Positions 51,069 through 59,907 are shown, numbered from the stretch's first letter. The stretch is 64,000 bases of DNA from Planctomycetaceae bacterium (GCA_039680605.1 JBDKTA010000009.1:62001-126000), one strand, 5' to 3'. The notes: generated from the letters alone by a model not told the origin. Numbers and translations are program-made.

Positions 51069-52640
51069 CTACTCGTACGTGCGGCCTTCTTTGCCGTCGA
51101 GTTGTTTCTGGCGGGCCATGGCCATCAGCTTGTTGCCCCATCGGGTGGGGTATTTGCCGGTGACGCATCCGGTGCAGAGCGAGTCAGGGGGAACCTGGAT
51201 ACAGCCGGCCAGCGCCGGGACGGGCAGGTATTTCAGCGAGTCGATGCCCAGGGCCTTGGCCATGCCCGCCAGCACTTTGGGCGTGGGCGTTCCGTTGTAC
51301 TTCTTGCCGACCAGGTGGGCGGCGAAGAGTTCCTTGAGCGTCGACATGTCGATGCCGTAGAAGCACGGAGCGATAATCGGCGGGCAGGCCACGCGGACGT
51401 GGATTTCTTTGGCCCCGCCGCGCTCTCGCAACTGCTTGGCCAGCGCCGCCAGCGTCGTCGAGCGCACGATCGAGTCTTCAAGCAGGAAGACCTTCTTGCC
51501 GCCCAGCACGGCTGGCAAGGGCGTGTACTTATACCGGGCGCTGCTGGTGCGCGTGGCGCCGGGCTGGATGAACGTCCGTCCCACGTAGCGGTTGCGGATG
51601 AGCCCCTCGACGCAGGGGATCTTCATCGCAAAGGCAAACGCGTCGGCGGCCGCCTTGGCGGTATCGGGCACCGGCACGACGATGGAGTTCTCGTCGACGG
51701 GCTGGTCTTCCATCGCCGCCAAAGCCGCCCCGCTGCGGGCGCGGGCCAGGTACACGCTCGAGTCGTCCATCGTGCTGCCGACGCTGGAGAAGTACACCCA
51801 CTCGAAGAAGCACCGGGCGACCTTCTTGCGCTTGGCATAGCGATGCACCCGCATGCGGCCGTTCTCGATGATCACGATCTGGCCGGGCTCGAGGTGCTTG
51901 ATGTCGGTGAAGCCCAGGTTCGACAGGGCGACCGACTCGCTGGCGGCCGCGAACAGCCGCCCCTTGACGCCGTAGCTCAGCGGTCGCAGGCCGACGGGGT
52001 CGCGGGCGACGAACATGCGCCCCATGGCGTCGAGGAAGGTGATGTTGTAAGCCCCGTCGAACTCGCGGGCCAGCAGGCGCATGACGTTGGCCAGGTCGGG
52101 GGCCTTATTGCCCCGCAAGGCGAACGAGAGCATGTGCATGATGATTTCGGTGTCGGTGTCGAGCGTGAAGTGGTAGTCGCGCTTGCTCAGCAGGCGGTTG
52201 CGGAGCACGGAGTAGTTCGCCAGGTTGCCGTTGAAGGCGAAGGTGAACCACTTCCACAGCCGCCCGTGATGCCGCTCGAACGGCTGGGCGTAACGCTCGT
52301 CGTCGAGCCCGCAGGTGGCGTATCGGGTGTGCCCGATAGCCGCCGGGCCGGCGTATTTTTCCAGGATGGCCGTGTGCTTGGCCGGGTGCGACATGCGGAA
52401 GACTTCGTTGACGGTGCCGATGTCCTTGAAGGTGTCGAGCACCTGCTTGCGGCAGGGATTATAGCTGGACAGGCCCGCGGCGAGCTGGCCGCGATTCTGG
52501 AGATTGAGCAGAACCTGCGGCATGAGGGCAACGACGTCGTCGCCGCGTTTCATATGCCCAGAGTTTTCGAGGTCGCAACGGGGCTTTCCCAGCCAATAGA
52601 GAGCCGCTACGCCACACTCTTCCTTGATTTCATCGAGCAA
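51069..52640 (-). CDS. purF: Amidophosphoribosyltransferase
   Basis: A 523-residue enzyme making phosphoribosylamine from glutamine and PRPP, the first step of purine synthesis. After a short propeptide (LLDEIKEE) the catalytic Cys follows in CGVAALYW. PRTase motif VFLLEDSIVRSTTLAALAKQ and iron-sulphur cysteines (ARCFFEW, VACPP, LCTGC) are all present. No ATG fits; a TTG at 52640 preceded by AGGAAGG six bases away is the best start. An earlier ATG would give a basic extension without a ribosome-binding site. Confidence 0.93.
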   Translation of the reverse strand: MLDEIKEECGVAALYWLGKPRCDLENSGHMKRGDDVVALMPQVLLNLQNRGQLAAGLSSYNPCRKQVLDTFKDIGTVNEVFRMSHPAKHTAILEKYAGPAAIGHTRYATCGLDDERYAQPFERHHGRLWKWFTFAFNGNLANYSVLRNRLLSKRDYHFTLDTDTEIIMHMLSFALRGNKAPDLANVMRLLAREFDGAYNITFLDAMGRMFVARDPVGLRPLSYGVKGRLFAAASESVALSNLGFTDIKHLEPGQIVIIENGRMRVHRYAKRKKVARCFFEWVYFSSVGSTMDDSSVYLARARSGAALAAMEDQPVDENSIVVPVPDTAKAAADAFAFAMKIPCVEGLIRNRYVGRTFIQPGATRTSSARYKYTPLPAVLGGKKVFLLEDSIVRSTTLAALAKQLRERGGAKEIHVRVACPPIIAPCFYGIDMSTLKELFAAHLVGKKYNGTPTPKVLAGMAKALGIDSLKYLPVPALAGCIQVPPDSLCTGCVTGKYPTRWGNKLMAMARQKQLDGKEGRTYE

Positions 52641-52741
52641 GGGAACCTTCCTGCCGCGCCTGCCCGCGCAGATCAGCCAACGCCCCGCATCATACACGAT
52701 TTCATACGCCCGTCAACTCCCGCCCGTTCAGGGAACCCCTC

Positions 52742-52850
52742 GGGGCGGCATGACGACACGCGCAGCGCGTCGCCATGGCGGGCGCGTCAGGGACGGGGAG
52801 TGCGGGATTTACGGGATTGGGAAAAGATTAAGAGGATTAAGAAAGAGGCA
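52742..52850. repeat. Family B palindrome and AAGAGGATTAAG words
   Basis: 52742-52779 is a diverged family B unit. Further on are GGGAGTGCGGGATTTACGGG and AAGATTAAGAGGATTAAG (52796-52846), a word block that recurs inverted at 57263-57305 and at the end of leuA. It fills the gap between purF and the DUF4349-like gene. Confidence 0.65.
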
Positions 52851-52971
52851 AAGACGTTGCGATGCGTTCTGTCGTTTGTAAAAAAACGAAAATTCTTTAC
52901 GCACTTCCGCGTCAAAGGGATACTGACGGACAGCAAGGATCCACTTGTCCTGTGGCAGAAAGGGGAACGTT

Positions 52972-53772
52972 ATGTACAAAACGTTCATCGTGTCGGTGGT
53001 GCTGGCGGCCGCAATGGTCTGCGGCGGCTGCTCAAATTCCAAGGACTCGCAGGTGCAGGCTCTTTGGCGCGACAAACACATGCTCGCGCAGCAGAAGGAT
53101 GAGATGGCCAGGCAGTTGTCGGAGGCGCAGGCTCTCGGGGCCGCCGCATTACAGCGGTCCGAGGCCGCGCGGCCCGCCGCCGCGGCCACCTTGGTGCCTT
53201 CGGCGGCTGCGGCGGCCCGGCCTGCGGCTGTCGATCCGCGCAGGATCATCTACAGTGCGCAGTTCGCCATCGTGGCGCCGGACGTTGCGGCCGCACTGAA
53301 CAAGGCTAAATCGATGGCCGCCGCCTCGGGCGGGTATATGCAGCAGATGACCAGCGACACCATCGTCATGCGCATACCGGCCGATCGGTTTGACCCATTC
53401 ATCTCTGAACTGGCGGCACTGGGAATCGTGACTCGCAAGAACATCGAGGCCGTCGACGTCACCGAACAGTATGCCGATTTGGAGCTGCGCCTGCGGTCGG
53501 CCAAGGCGATGCACGACAAGCTGATGGTTCTGCTGGACAAGGCCGCCGGCGTCAAAGACACGCTGGCCGTCGAGACCGAAATCGCCCGCGTTCGGGAGGA
53601 GGTCGAGCGGCTCGAAGGCCTGCTCAACCGCCTGCGCAACCAGGTGGCGTACTCGACGATTACCGTGAATTTCACTGCGGCCGCAGCCCCGCAGGCCCCT
53701 GGCGAACTGAAGATCAAACTCCCCTTCCCGTGGCTGGACAGCCTGGGCCTGGACCGGCTGCTCGAGAGCTAA
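52972..53772 (+). CDS. DUF4349-like lipoprotein
   Basis: A 266-residue lipoprotein. The lipobox is VCGGC. Residues about 90-250 match the DUF4349 pattern: RRIIYSAQFAIVAPDVAAALNKAKSMAAASGGYM, MRIPADRFDPFISELAALG, and a coiled-coil region ETEIARVREEVERLEGLLNRL. Many members have a C-terminal transmembrane helix; this one ends early in LDRLLES. GGGGAAC precedes the ATG at 52972. Followed after 24 bases by another lipoprotein. Confidence 0.85.
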   Translation: MYKTFIVSVVLAAAMVCGGCSNSKDSQVQALWRDKHMLAQQKDEMARQLSEAQALGAAALQRSEAARPAAAATLVPSAAAAARPAAVDPRRIIYSAQFAIVAPDVAAALNKAKSMAAASGGYMQQMTSDTIVMRIPADRFDPFISELAALGIVTRKNIEAVDVTEQYADLELRLRSAKAMHDKLMVLLDKAAGVKDTLAVETEIARVREEVERLEGLLNRLRNQVAYSTITVNFTAAAAPQAPGELKIKLPFPWLDSLGLDRLLES

Positions 53773-53796
53773 GAAGAAGATTCGAAAGGATGACCT

Positions 53797-54255
53797 ATGT
53801 CGCAGATGAAGACGTTGGCATTGCTGGCAACGGCGGCTGTACTTTCCGGGTGCCTGGGCGCGACGACGATCGAGGTGCCCGGCGATTTTGTGCCTGTCGA
53901 GCGCTGCGAGCCTTACACCATCAAGGCCGTCTCGGCTGACGGGGTCGTGCTGGCCCAGCGGACCGAGGATAATCCCAAGAACGGGACACTGGAGTTCTGG
54001 GCGGCGGCCATCGGCAACCAGTTGTTCGCCCGCGAAGGATACAAACTCGCCAGCAATGTCGAGGCCACCAGCGAGTCGGGCATCCCCGGGCGGCTGATGA
54101 CTTATGACGCCCTCCGCAGCGGCGCGTCCTTCAAGTACCTTCTGGCCGTGTTCGTCAAGGGCGGCAAGGTGATCGTCGTCGAGGCCGGCGGGCGGGCCGA
54201 CTCTGTCAACAAACTTCTGCCCCAGATCCGCACAGCCATGATGACAGTCAAATAG
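53797..54255 (+). CDS. Small lipoprotein of unknown function
   Basis: A 152-residue lipoprotein with lipobox LSGC. The mature part has alternating strands (TIEVPGDFVPVERCEPYTIKAVSADGVVLAQR). No family recognised. AAAGGATG precedes the ATG. It is probably cotranscribed with the DUF4349-like gene. Confidence 0.8.
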   Translation: MSQMKTLALLATAAVLSGCLGATTIEVPGDFVPVERCEPYTIKAVSADGVVLAQRTEDNPKNGTLEFWAAAIGNQLFAREGYKLASNVEATSESGIPGRLMTYDALRSGASFKYLLAVFVKGGKVIVVEAGGRADSVNKLLPQIRTAMMTVK

Positions 54256-54261
54256 CCGTTC

Positions 54262-54345
54262 TCAGCCCAATGCGACCATTGCCACGGCTGCCAGCACGAT
54301 CATCAGCGCGGCCAACGGGAGGATGTCATTTCGATTGAGTCTCAT
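54262..54345 (-). CDS. 27-residue single-TM small protein
   Basis: The minus strand codes MRLNRNDILPLAALMIVLAA and seven more hydrophobic residues before TGA. TGTGGAGAC lies eight bases before the ATG. The polar N-terminus followed by one transmembrane segment, and the good ribosome-binding site, suggest a real small membrane protein convergent with the lipoprotein. Confidence 0.45.
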   Translation of the reverse strand: MRLNRNDILPLAALMIVLAAVAMVALG

Positions 54346-54483
54346 GGCGATGTCTCCACAGGAGGGTTCGCACTATAGGACGCCGGAGGGCTCAAAATGT
54401 TCCCACCGGGTTTGTCTGGTTAAAACTTCCCCATTTATTTGCCTGCGCGGTACACTTTATTGCTCGATGGCGAGTCTGACGGC

Positions 54484-54783
54484 ATGAGCGAAATAACCAA
54501 AGATTCCAAGCTGACCTTCGGTAAGCACCGCGGGCGAAAGCTCGGGCAGTGCCAGAGCGACTATCTCGAATGGATGGCCGCCAAGCTGCTCGACACCGAC
54601 TTTCACGCCTGGGCCCTGGCGGCCAAGAAGATTCTTGAGTCCCGCAAGGCCGCCGGCGCCGCCGAGGTTAAACTGGCCAGCCTGGAAGAACAGGCCGACG
54701 CCCTGCTGCGGCGGGCGGGCTTCGACGCCAAGGGCCAAAAGGCCGACGGGTGGGAAGATGACCTGGAGGAAGAGGAAGAATGA
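54484..54783 (+). CDS. DUF3820-like small protein
   Basis: A 99-residue protein. KLTFGKHRGRKLGQCQSDYLEWMAAKL matches the short domain shared by DUF3820 proteins and exodeoxyribonuclease X C-termini. The tail is acidic (WEDDLEEEEE). The start overlaps nothing upstream; its stop overlaps the class II aldolase gene (ATGA), which suggests cotranscription. Confidence 0.8.
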   Translation: MSEITKDSKLTFGKHRGRKLGQCQSDYLEWMAAKLLDTDFHAWALAAKKILESRKAAGAAEVKLASLEEQADALLRRAGFDAKGQKADGWEDDLEEEEE

Positions 54784-55871
54784 CGCGATCGGCACATAAG
54801 TCTGACGGACTTCTGGACGAGGTGACAGTCCTGTCGCACCGCTTCGGCGGCGACGAGTTTGTCAAGGGCGGCGGGGGCAACTGCTCCGGCAAAGACGCTC
54901 ACACGCTCTGGATTAAACCCTCGGGCCTGGCGTTGAGCGACCTCAAGCCCGCCGACCTGGTCGCCCTCGACCGAGCGAAGCTGGCCAAACTCTACTCCGC
55001 CAAGGCGCCGCGCAACGCCACGGCCCGCGAAGCGCTGGTCAAGGAGATCATGCTCGACGCCGTCGCCCCAGGCTCGAGCGGGCGCCCCAGCGTTGAGAGC
55101 CCGCTGCACGATTCGTTCCACGCCACCTTCGTCCTGCACCTGCACCCCCCGCTCGTCGGAGGCATGGTCTGCGCCGCCGACGGAAAGGCCGCCTGCCAGG
55201 AACTCTTCCCCAACGCCCTCTGGATGGACTACACCGACCCGGGCTTCACCCTCTGCATGAGCATCAGACACGCCGTGGCCGACTACACCAAAGCGCACGG
55301 CCGCCAGCCCAGCCTCGTCTTCCACGCCAACCACGGGCTGTTCGTGGCCGCCAACTCCTCCGAAAAGGTCAGCACGCTCTGTCACGAAGTGCTCGACGTG
55401 CTTCGAGGCCGCTACCGCCAGGCGGGCGTTTCGATGGAGCTTGGATTTGGCGAGCCAGCGCCCCAGGCCGACATCGACAAGGCTATCGCGCAGATGTCCG
55501 AGGTGCTCGGGCCCCAGGCCGAGCACGTCTGCGTCGAGGCGCCGTTCGCGGTGGCCCAGGGCCCGCTGACGCCCGACCACATCGTGTACATGAAGTCGCA
55601 CACGCTGACGGCCCAGCCGACGCCGGCGGCAATCGCCCGCTTCGTCAAGGCCCACGGCTACATGCCGCGCGTGATCCGTTGCCCGGCCGGCGTCTTCGCC
55701 ATCGGCACCAGCCCCCGAAACGCCCAACTGGCCATGGACCTCGCTCAGGACGGCGCCCTGGTAGAGCAGCTCACTGCCGCCTTCGGCGGCGTGCAGTACA
55801 TGACGGCCGCCGCGCAGGACTTCATCGACAACTGGGAAGTGGAAGCCTACCGCCGGCAAGTCAGTTCGTAG
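54780..55871 (+). CDS. Class II aldolase/adducin-family protein (RhaD-like)
   Basis: A 363-residue class II aldolase, resembling the aldolase half of the bifunctional rhamnulose-1-phosphate aldolase/dehydrogenase. ESPLHDSFHATFVLHLHPP holds Zn ligands and the catalytic acid; FHANHGLFVAAN follows. It has no short-chain dehydrogenase half. With the sugar kinase at 8525 and isomerase at 10037 it could cleave the resulting 1-phosphate to DHAP and lactaldehyde; the substrate is inferred. It overlaps the DUF3820-like gene by 4 bases. Confidence 0.85.
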   Translation: MTRSAHKSDGLLDEVTVLSHRFGGDEFVKGGGGNCSGKDAHTLWIKPSGLALSDLKPADLVALDRAKLAKLYSAKAPRNATAREALVKEIMLDAVAPGSSGRPSVESPLHDSFHATFVLHLHPPLVGGMVCAADGKAACQELFPNALWMDYTDPGFTLCMSIRHAVADYTKAHGRQPSLVFHANHGLFVAANSSEKVSTLCHEVLDVLRGRYRQAGVSMELGFGEPAPQADIDKAIAQMSEVLGPQAEHVCVEAPFAVAQGPLTPDHIVYMKSHTLTAQPTPAAIARFVKAHGYMPRVIRCPAGVFAIGTSPRNAQLAMDLAQDGALVEQLTAAFGGVQYMTAAAQDFIDNWEVEAYRRQVSS

Positions 55872-56064
55872 CACAGGCGTCTCGCCCGTGAGTAGCATGG
55901 CCGTCTCTTGGGCAAGATGCCCATGCTTCTTTTGAGAGTGTCGCGGACGTCCCGTCCGCGCGTACGCGAGGGCGTCTCGCCCTCGCTTTGCCCTATTCCC
56001 GCGCCGGTGCCGTGGCGGGAGGGCTTTAGCCCAACAGCCACGACAGGGCAGCAGCGCCGCAAGT
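55870..56064. repeat. Hairpin array after the aldolase gene
   Basis: Hairpins include CACAGGCGTCTCGCCCGTG (mismatched), GGGCAAGATGCCC, GCGGACGTCCCGTCCGC, GAGGGCGTCTCGCCCTC and GCCGTGGCGGGAGGGCTTTAGCCC. The same region continues into the 3' end of lpxK. Confidence 0.75.
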
Positions 56065-57147
56065 TCAGGAATCGTGGCTCTCCGGGGCTTCGCCCCCGCG
56101 CGCCACGGCACCCTGTCGTCCCGCCGCACACAGCACCAACTCCCGCAACGACGACGGTTCATCCAGGAAGTCGATCTCGACAGCCAACTGCCATAGCTGC
56201 AACACCTGCGTCAAACCGGCGAGTTTGATGTGGTCTTTCTGAGTGGTGATAGCGGCCTCGGCGCTGGCAGCGGTCGCACGCGCGGCGATGGCGCCCGCCA
56301 AGGCGGCGTCGTAGTGGGCGTGATCGTCCAGCGCCTCGCGGCCGACCAGTTGCGTGCCGGCGCGTTGGAGCGTGTTGAAGAAGCTTTCCGGATTGCCGAT
56401 CCCGCAGAAGGCGTAGAGCTTTCTGCCGGCCAGAGTCGCCAGCTCCTGCCGCACGCCCCGCGGGTCGATGACATGCGAAGGTCTATGCCTCGCCGCCAGC
56501 ACAGGGGCGGCTGTCCATTTTGAGGGAAGATCGCGAAGCTCGTTCAGCCGCTCGGCGGTCACTTCGTCGGCGCGCGTGATAATGACGGCCGCCGCATCAG
56601 CCAGTGCCGTCGGCGGCTCGCGCAGCAGCCCGCGCGGCAGACAGCGTCCGTAGCCCAGCGGGCAGGTTGCGTCGATGAGCACGATGTCCAGGTCGCGACG
56701 CAGGCGCAAGTGCTGGAATCCGTCGTCCATGACGACCACGTCGGCGCCGCCCGCGCGGGCCTGTGCCGCGCCGGCGACGCGGTCGGCGTTAACGATCACC
56801 TTGACCCCGCAGAGCGATTCCAGAAGCGCCGCCTCGTCCGAGACGCCCGCTTGCGCCTTGTACCCGCGCGTGAGGATGGCGGGGTTTCGCCCCGCGGCCT
56901 GAAGCTGTCGGACGATCCACGCGACCATCGGGGTCTTGCCCGCCCCGCCGGTAGTGAGGTTGCCCACGCAGATGACCGGCACGCCGGCCTGGCGCGACGC
57001 GAAGACGCCGCGATGATATGCCCATCGCCGCACGCGCATGGCCGCCGCATACGGCAAAGCCGACAGCGACAGCACCCCCCGCAGCGCAGCAGCGCCAACC
57101 CCGCCCCGCCGCCCGCTCAGAATGTCATGCACCGCCCGCTCATCCAT
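56065..57147 (-). CDS. lpxK: Tetraacyldisaccharide 4'-kinase
   Basis: Phosphorylates lipid A precursor at the inner membrane. The 360 residues show ICVGNLTTGGAGKTPMVAWIV (P-loop), ILTRGYKAQ, VVMDDGFQHLRLRRDLDIVLIDA (the catalytic Asp is in this MDDGFQH stretch), and LRGxLREPP-like PRGLLREPP. The last 15 residues (GAVARGGEAPESHDS) are encoded by a CCCCGGGG-loop type repeat, so the natural end may have been shorter. It shows the cell makes lipid A. No other lpx gene is near. Confidence 0.93.
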   Translation of the reverse strand: MDERAVHDILSGRRGGVGAAALRGVLSLSALPYAAAMRVRRWAYHRGVFASRQAGVPVICVGNLTTGGAGKTPMVAWIVRQLQAAGRNPAILTRGYKAQAGVSDEAALLESLCGVKVIVNADRVAGAAQARAGGADVVVMDDGFQHLRLRRDLDIVLIDATCPLGYGRCLPRGLLREPPTALADAAAVIITRADEVTAERLNELRDLPSKWTAAPVLAARHRPSHVIDPRGVRQELATLAGRKLYAFCGIGNPESFFNTLQRAGTQLVGREALDDHAHYDAALAGAIAARATAASAEAAITTQKDHIKLAGLTQVLQLWQLAVEIDFLDEPSSLRELVLCAAGRQGAVARGGEAPESHDS

Positions 57148-57164
57148 GCCTGATATCGTAAATC

Positions 57165-57305
57165 GGGTGGCATGGCGACACCAGTTTTATCGGGGTCGCC
57201 ATGGTTACGCCGCCCGATGTGCCCCATGGCGACCCGCTTCGCGTGTCGCCATGCCACCCTTCCCATCCTCTTAATCCTCTCAATCCCATAATCCCGCACT
57301 CCCCA
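57165..57305. repeat. Family B composite element plus CCTCTTAATCC words
   Basis: 57165-57259 is bounded by GGGTGGCATGGCGACAC and GTGTCGCCATGCCACCC, with inner arms GGGTCGCCATGG and CCATGGCGACCC. It is followed by CATCCTCTTAATCCTCTCAA and CCCGCACTCCCC words. The block separates lpxK from the divergent fucosidase gene. Confidence 0.8.
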
Positions 57306-57355
57306 TCCCCGGAACTTTCGTGGTATCATGCGGCGACCTTAAAGGAGAACCGGCG

Positions 57356-58357
57356 ATGAAAGAAGGCCCCCATGCCGAGCGGAGCGTTCAGCGGCTGAGC
57401 GAAGACGCACTCAACGAGTGGCTGTCGTGGGAGTACGGCATGTTCATCCACTACGGGATGAACACCTACAGCAAGGGCCGCGGCGGCGAGGCCGACCTGT
57501 ACCAGCCCATCGAGAACTACCGCCCGACGAAGCTCGACGTCGATCAGTGGGTCGCCGTCGCTCGCGACGCGGGCATGAAGTACGCCATCCTCACGACCAA
57601 GCATGGCACGGGCTTTTGCCTCTGGCCCACCAAGCACAGCGACTACAACGTCGCCAACAGCCCCTGCAAGAGCGACGTCGTCGAGCTGTTCGTCAACGCC
57701 TGCCGCAAGTACTGCGTCAAACCCGCCTTTTACCACTGCGGCGGCGACCATAACTTCGGCCTCACCGGCGGAGAGGTCGTCAAAGGCCGCAAGTACGAAC
57801 ACTTCGAGTACGTCAGCGAGCACGTCAAGGAACTGCTAACCTGGTACGGGCCTATCGCCGAGATGTGGTTCGACGGGCCAGGGCAGTACGGCCTCGAGGG
57901 GCGAAAGAAACTCTACTCCCTCGTGACGGGCCTGCAGCCGCAGATCGTGGTGGCCAACAACGGCGCCTTCGACAACAACGGCCACAAGTCGGTGGTCAAG
58001 CCCGAGACGTGGCCGACGGATGTGAACGTAATCGAGGCAGGGGTGCCGCCGTTCTGGCCGATCGACCGGTTCGACATCGGCGAAGACGTCACCGGAAAGC
58101 CGGGCCCGGCGGAAGAATACTACCTGCCCATCGAAGTGGTCACGTGCATGGACAACATGGCCGACCGCTGGTGGTTCGGCGGCGACCACGCCGTCGTCCG
58201 CAGCCAGAACGAACTGCTGGCCATCCGCCTGCTGTGCAAGCTGCGCGGGGCCAACTGCGTACTGAACGTCCCCCCCACGCCCGAGGGGCGGCTGAGGCAG
58301 GACTACGTCGACGCGCTGCTGGAACTGCCCAAGACCTGGGCGAAGGTCACCGCCTGA
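57356..58357 (+). CDS. Alpha-L-fucosidase, GH29, short form
   Basis: A 333-residue GH29 catalytic domain without a signal peptide or C-terminal sandwich. GMFIHYGMNTYSKG, TKHGTGFCLWPTKHSDYNV and the nucleophile segment EMWFDGPGQ (Asp at about 173) are present. AAAGGAGAACC precedes the ATG at 57356. It converges with the secreted fucosidase gene and is distinct in sequence from the other two. Confidence 0.92.
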   Translation: MKEGPHAERSVQRLSEDALNEWLSWEYGMFIHYGMNTYSKGRGGEADLYQPIENYRPTKLDVDQWVAVARDAGMKYAILTTKHGTGFCLWPTKHSDYNVANSPCKSDVVELFVNACRKYCVKPAFYHCGGDHNFGLTGGEVVKGRKYEHFEYVSEHVKELLTWYGPIAEMWFDGPGQYGLEGRKKLYSLVTGLQPQIVVANNGAFDNNGHKSVVKPETWPTDVNVIEAGVPPFWPIDRFDIGEDVTGKPGPAEEYYLPIEVVTCMDNMADRWWFGGDHAVVRSQNELLAIRLLCKLRGANCVLNVPPTPEGRLRQDYVDALLELPKTWAKVTA

Positions 58358-58371
58358 CCGGGCCGACCGCC

Positions 58372-59670
58372 CTACTTTGCCGCGTCGAAGGCCGGACCGT
58401 CCAGCGTCAGCTCGATCACCGTGTCGACGGGCTTTTGATCTTCCTTGGCCAGCGCCACCGTCACGCCCGAGGCCGTCTGCTCGACGCTCACCTTGCCGCC
58501 GGTCAGGGCTGAGGAAGCGACCACCTTGTGCGCCAGCGGTCCCAGGGCGATCTTGCCGTCCTCGGGCCACTTCTGCACGTGAAGGTAGATCGTCTTGTCG
58601 CGGCAGGTCGCGGCGCCCCAGGGGCCGGGGCGGTACGGCCCGCCGCGCGTGCCATAGATGCTCTTGCCGTACTGCCCGAGCCACCGGCCCACCTGGCGCA
58701 GCACCTGCACCTCTGCGTCGACGATGTGCCCATCCGGGTGCGGGCCGACGTTGAGCAGCAAGTTGCCGTCCGAGCCCGCGCAGTGGATCAGCAGGTTCAT
58801 CACGGCCTCGAAGCTCAGCGGCTTGGCGTCGGGTTTCCACGACCACCCCGCCCCGATGGGCACGCAGCTTTCCCAGGGGCGCCGGCGATCGAACGCCCCG
58901 ACCTTGTACTCGGCGCTGGAGAAGTCGCCGGGCAGGCCGCAGCGGTCGTTGATCAGGCACGCCGGCTGCAGTTCGTAGATACGGTTGAACAGGTTCTTCG
59001 CGTCCCAGTATTTCGCCGGGAACGGCCCTTTGGCGTCGAACCAGATCACCCCGACGGGCCCGTACTTGGTGCAGAGTTCCTCGATCTGCTTGCGGATCTT
59101 GACCGCCAGGGCGCCGTAATTCTGGTTCTCGAAGTCGCCGTCGTGCCAGTCGCGCTGCGAGAAGTACCAGCCGAGCATGAGGCCCTTTTTTGCCGCGGCG
59201 GCGGCGAGTTCCTTGGCCACGTCGCGCCCCAGCGGGCAGTCCTTGGAGGTGACCTTGTAGTCGGTGATCGCCGTGTCCCAGTTGCAGAACCCGTCGTGGT
59301 GCTTGGTGACGAAGACCATGTACCTGGCGCCCGAGTCGGCGATGATGCCAGCCCATTCGTCGGCGTTGAATTTCTCGGCGGAGAACTTCTTGTAGAGGTT
59401 GTCGTACTCAGCCGCGGGAATGTTGCCGCGTTTGCCGCGCTTTCGTGACCAGCTTATCTCCTGGCCGGAGATGACGCCCGGGCCCCAGTGGATGAAGATG
59501 CCGAACTTCATGTCGCGCCATCGCTGGAGCGCCTCGGCGGTGTTCTTTGCCGGCGGAATTACCAGCGGCGCCGCCGGCTGCGTGGCAGGGGCTTTATTGT
59601 CCTGGGTGTGACCAGCCGCGGCCAGGCCCAGGGCGAGGCTCATGATCGTCAGCAGCAATTTTGTCGGCAT
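58372..59670 (-). CDS. Alpha-L-fucosidase, GH29, secreted
   Basis: A 432-residue enzyme with a signal peptide (MPTKLLLTIMSLALGLAAAG) and linker rich in Pro and Ala. GIFIHWGPGVISGQ, VTKHHDGFCNWDT and VIWFDAKGPF (nucleophile Asp) are family motifs, followed by NLLLNVGPHPDGHI, a typical GH29 stretch. A C-terminal beta-domain follows. I chose the ATG at 59670 because CAGGAG lies eight bases upstream; a GTG 18 bases earlier would remove that spacing. Confidence 0.93.
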   Translation of the reverse strand: MPTKLLLTIMSLALGLAAAGHTQDNKAPATQPAAPLVIPPAKNTAEALQRWRDMKFGIFIHWGPGVISGQEISWSRKRGKRGNIPAAEYDNLYKKFSAEKFNADEWAGIIADSGARYMVFVTKHHDGFCNWDTAITDYKVTSKDCPLGRDVAKELAAAAAKKGLMLGWYFSQRDWHDGDFENQNYGALAVKIRKQIEELCTKYGPVGVIWFDAKGPFPAKYWDAKNLFNRIYELQPACLINDRCGLPGDFSSAEYKVGAFDRRRPWESCVPIGAGWSWKPDAKPLSFEAVMNLLIHCAGSDGNLLLNVGPHPDGHIVDAEVQVLRQVGRWLGQYGKSIYGTRGGPYRPGPWGAATCRDKTIYLHVQKWPEDGKIALGPLAHKVVASSALTGGKVSVEQTASGVTVALAKEDQKPVDTVIELTLDGPAFDAAK

Positions 59671-59696
59671 AGCGGAGTTCTCCTGCACGTTAAACA

Positions 59697-59884
59697 GCGG
59701 TTCGAAGTTCGAAGGTCGACGTTCGAAGGAAGGACCGAAAGGACTGCAGGGACTGCAAGGACGGCAAGGACGGGTGGCATGGCGACACCGGTTTTATCGG
59801 GGGGCGCAGTCAAGCCATCTCCATCAGACCGCAGACCCGGTGGCTTGTCCATGGCGACCCGCTGCGCGTGTCGCCATGCCACCC
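59697..59884. repeat. TTCGAA words and family B composite element
   Basis: Tandem words (TTCGAAGTTCGAAGGTCGAC, then GGACTGCAGGGACTGCAAGG) precede a family B element at 59772-59884 with the usual GGGTGGCATGGCGACAC and GTGTCGCCATGCCACCC ends. CCTCTTAATCC words follow and run into leuA. Confidence 0.75.
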
Positions 59885-59907
59885 GTCTCTTTGTCCTCTT
59901 AATCCTC

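Noticed and set aside
52862-53299. A 145-codon plus-strand frame overlapping the DUF4349-like gene
   Set aside because: It shares the strand but not the frame with the lipoprotein gene, lacks a ribosome-binding site and is rich in Arg and Pro.
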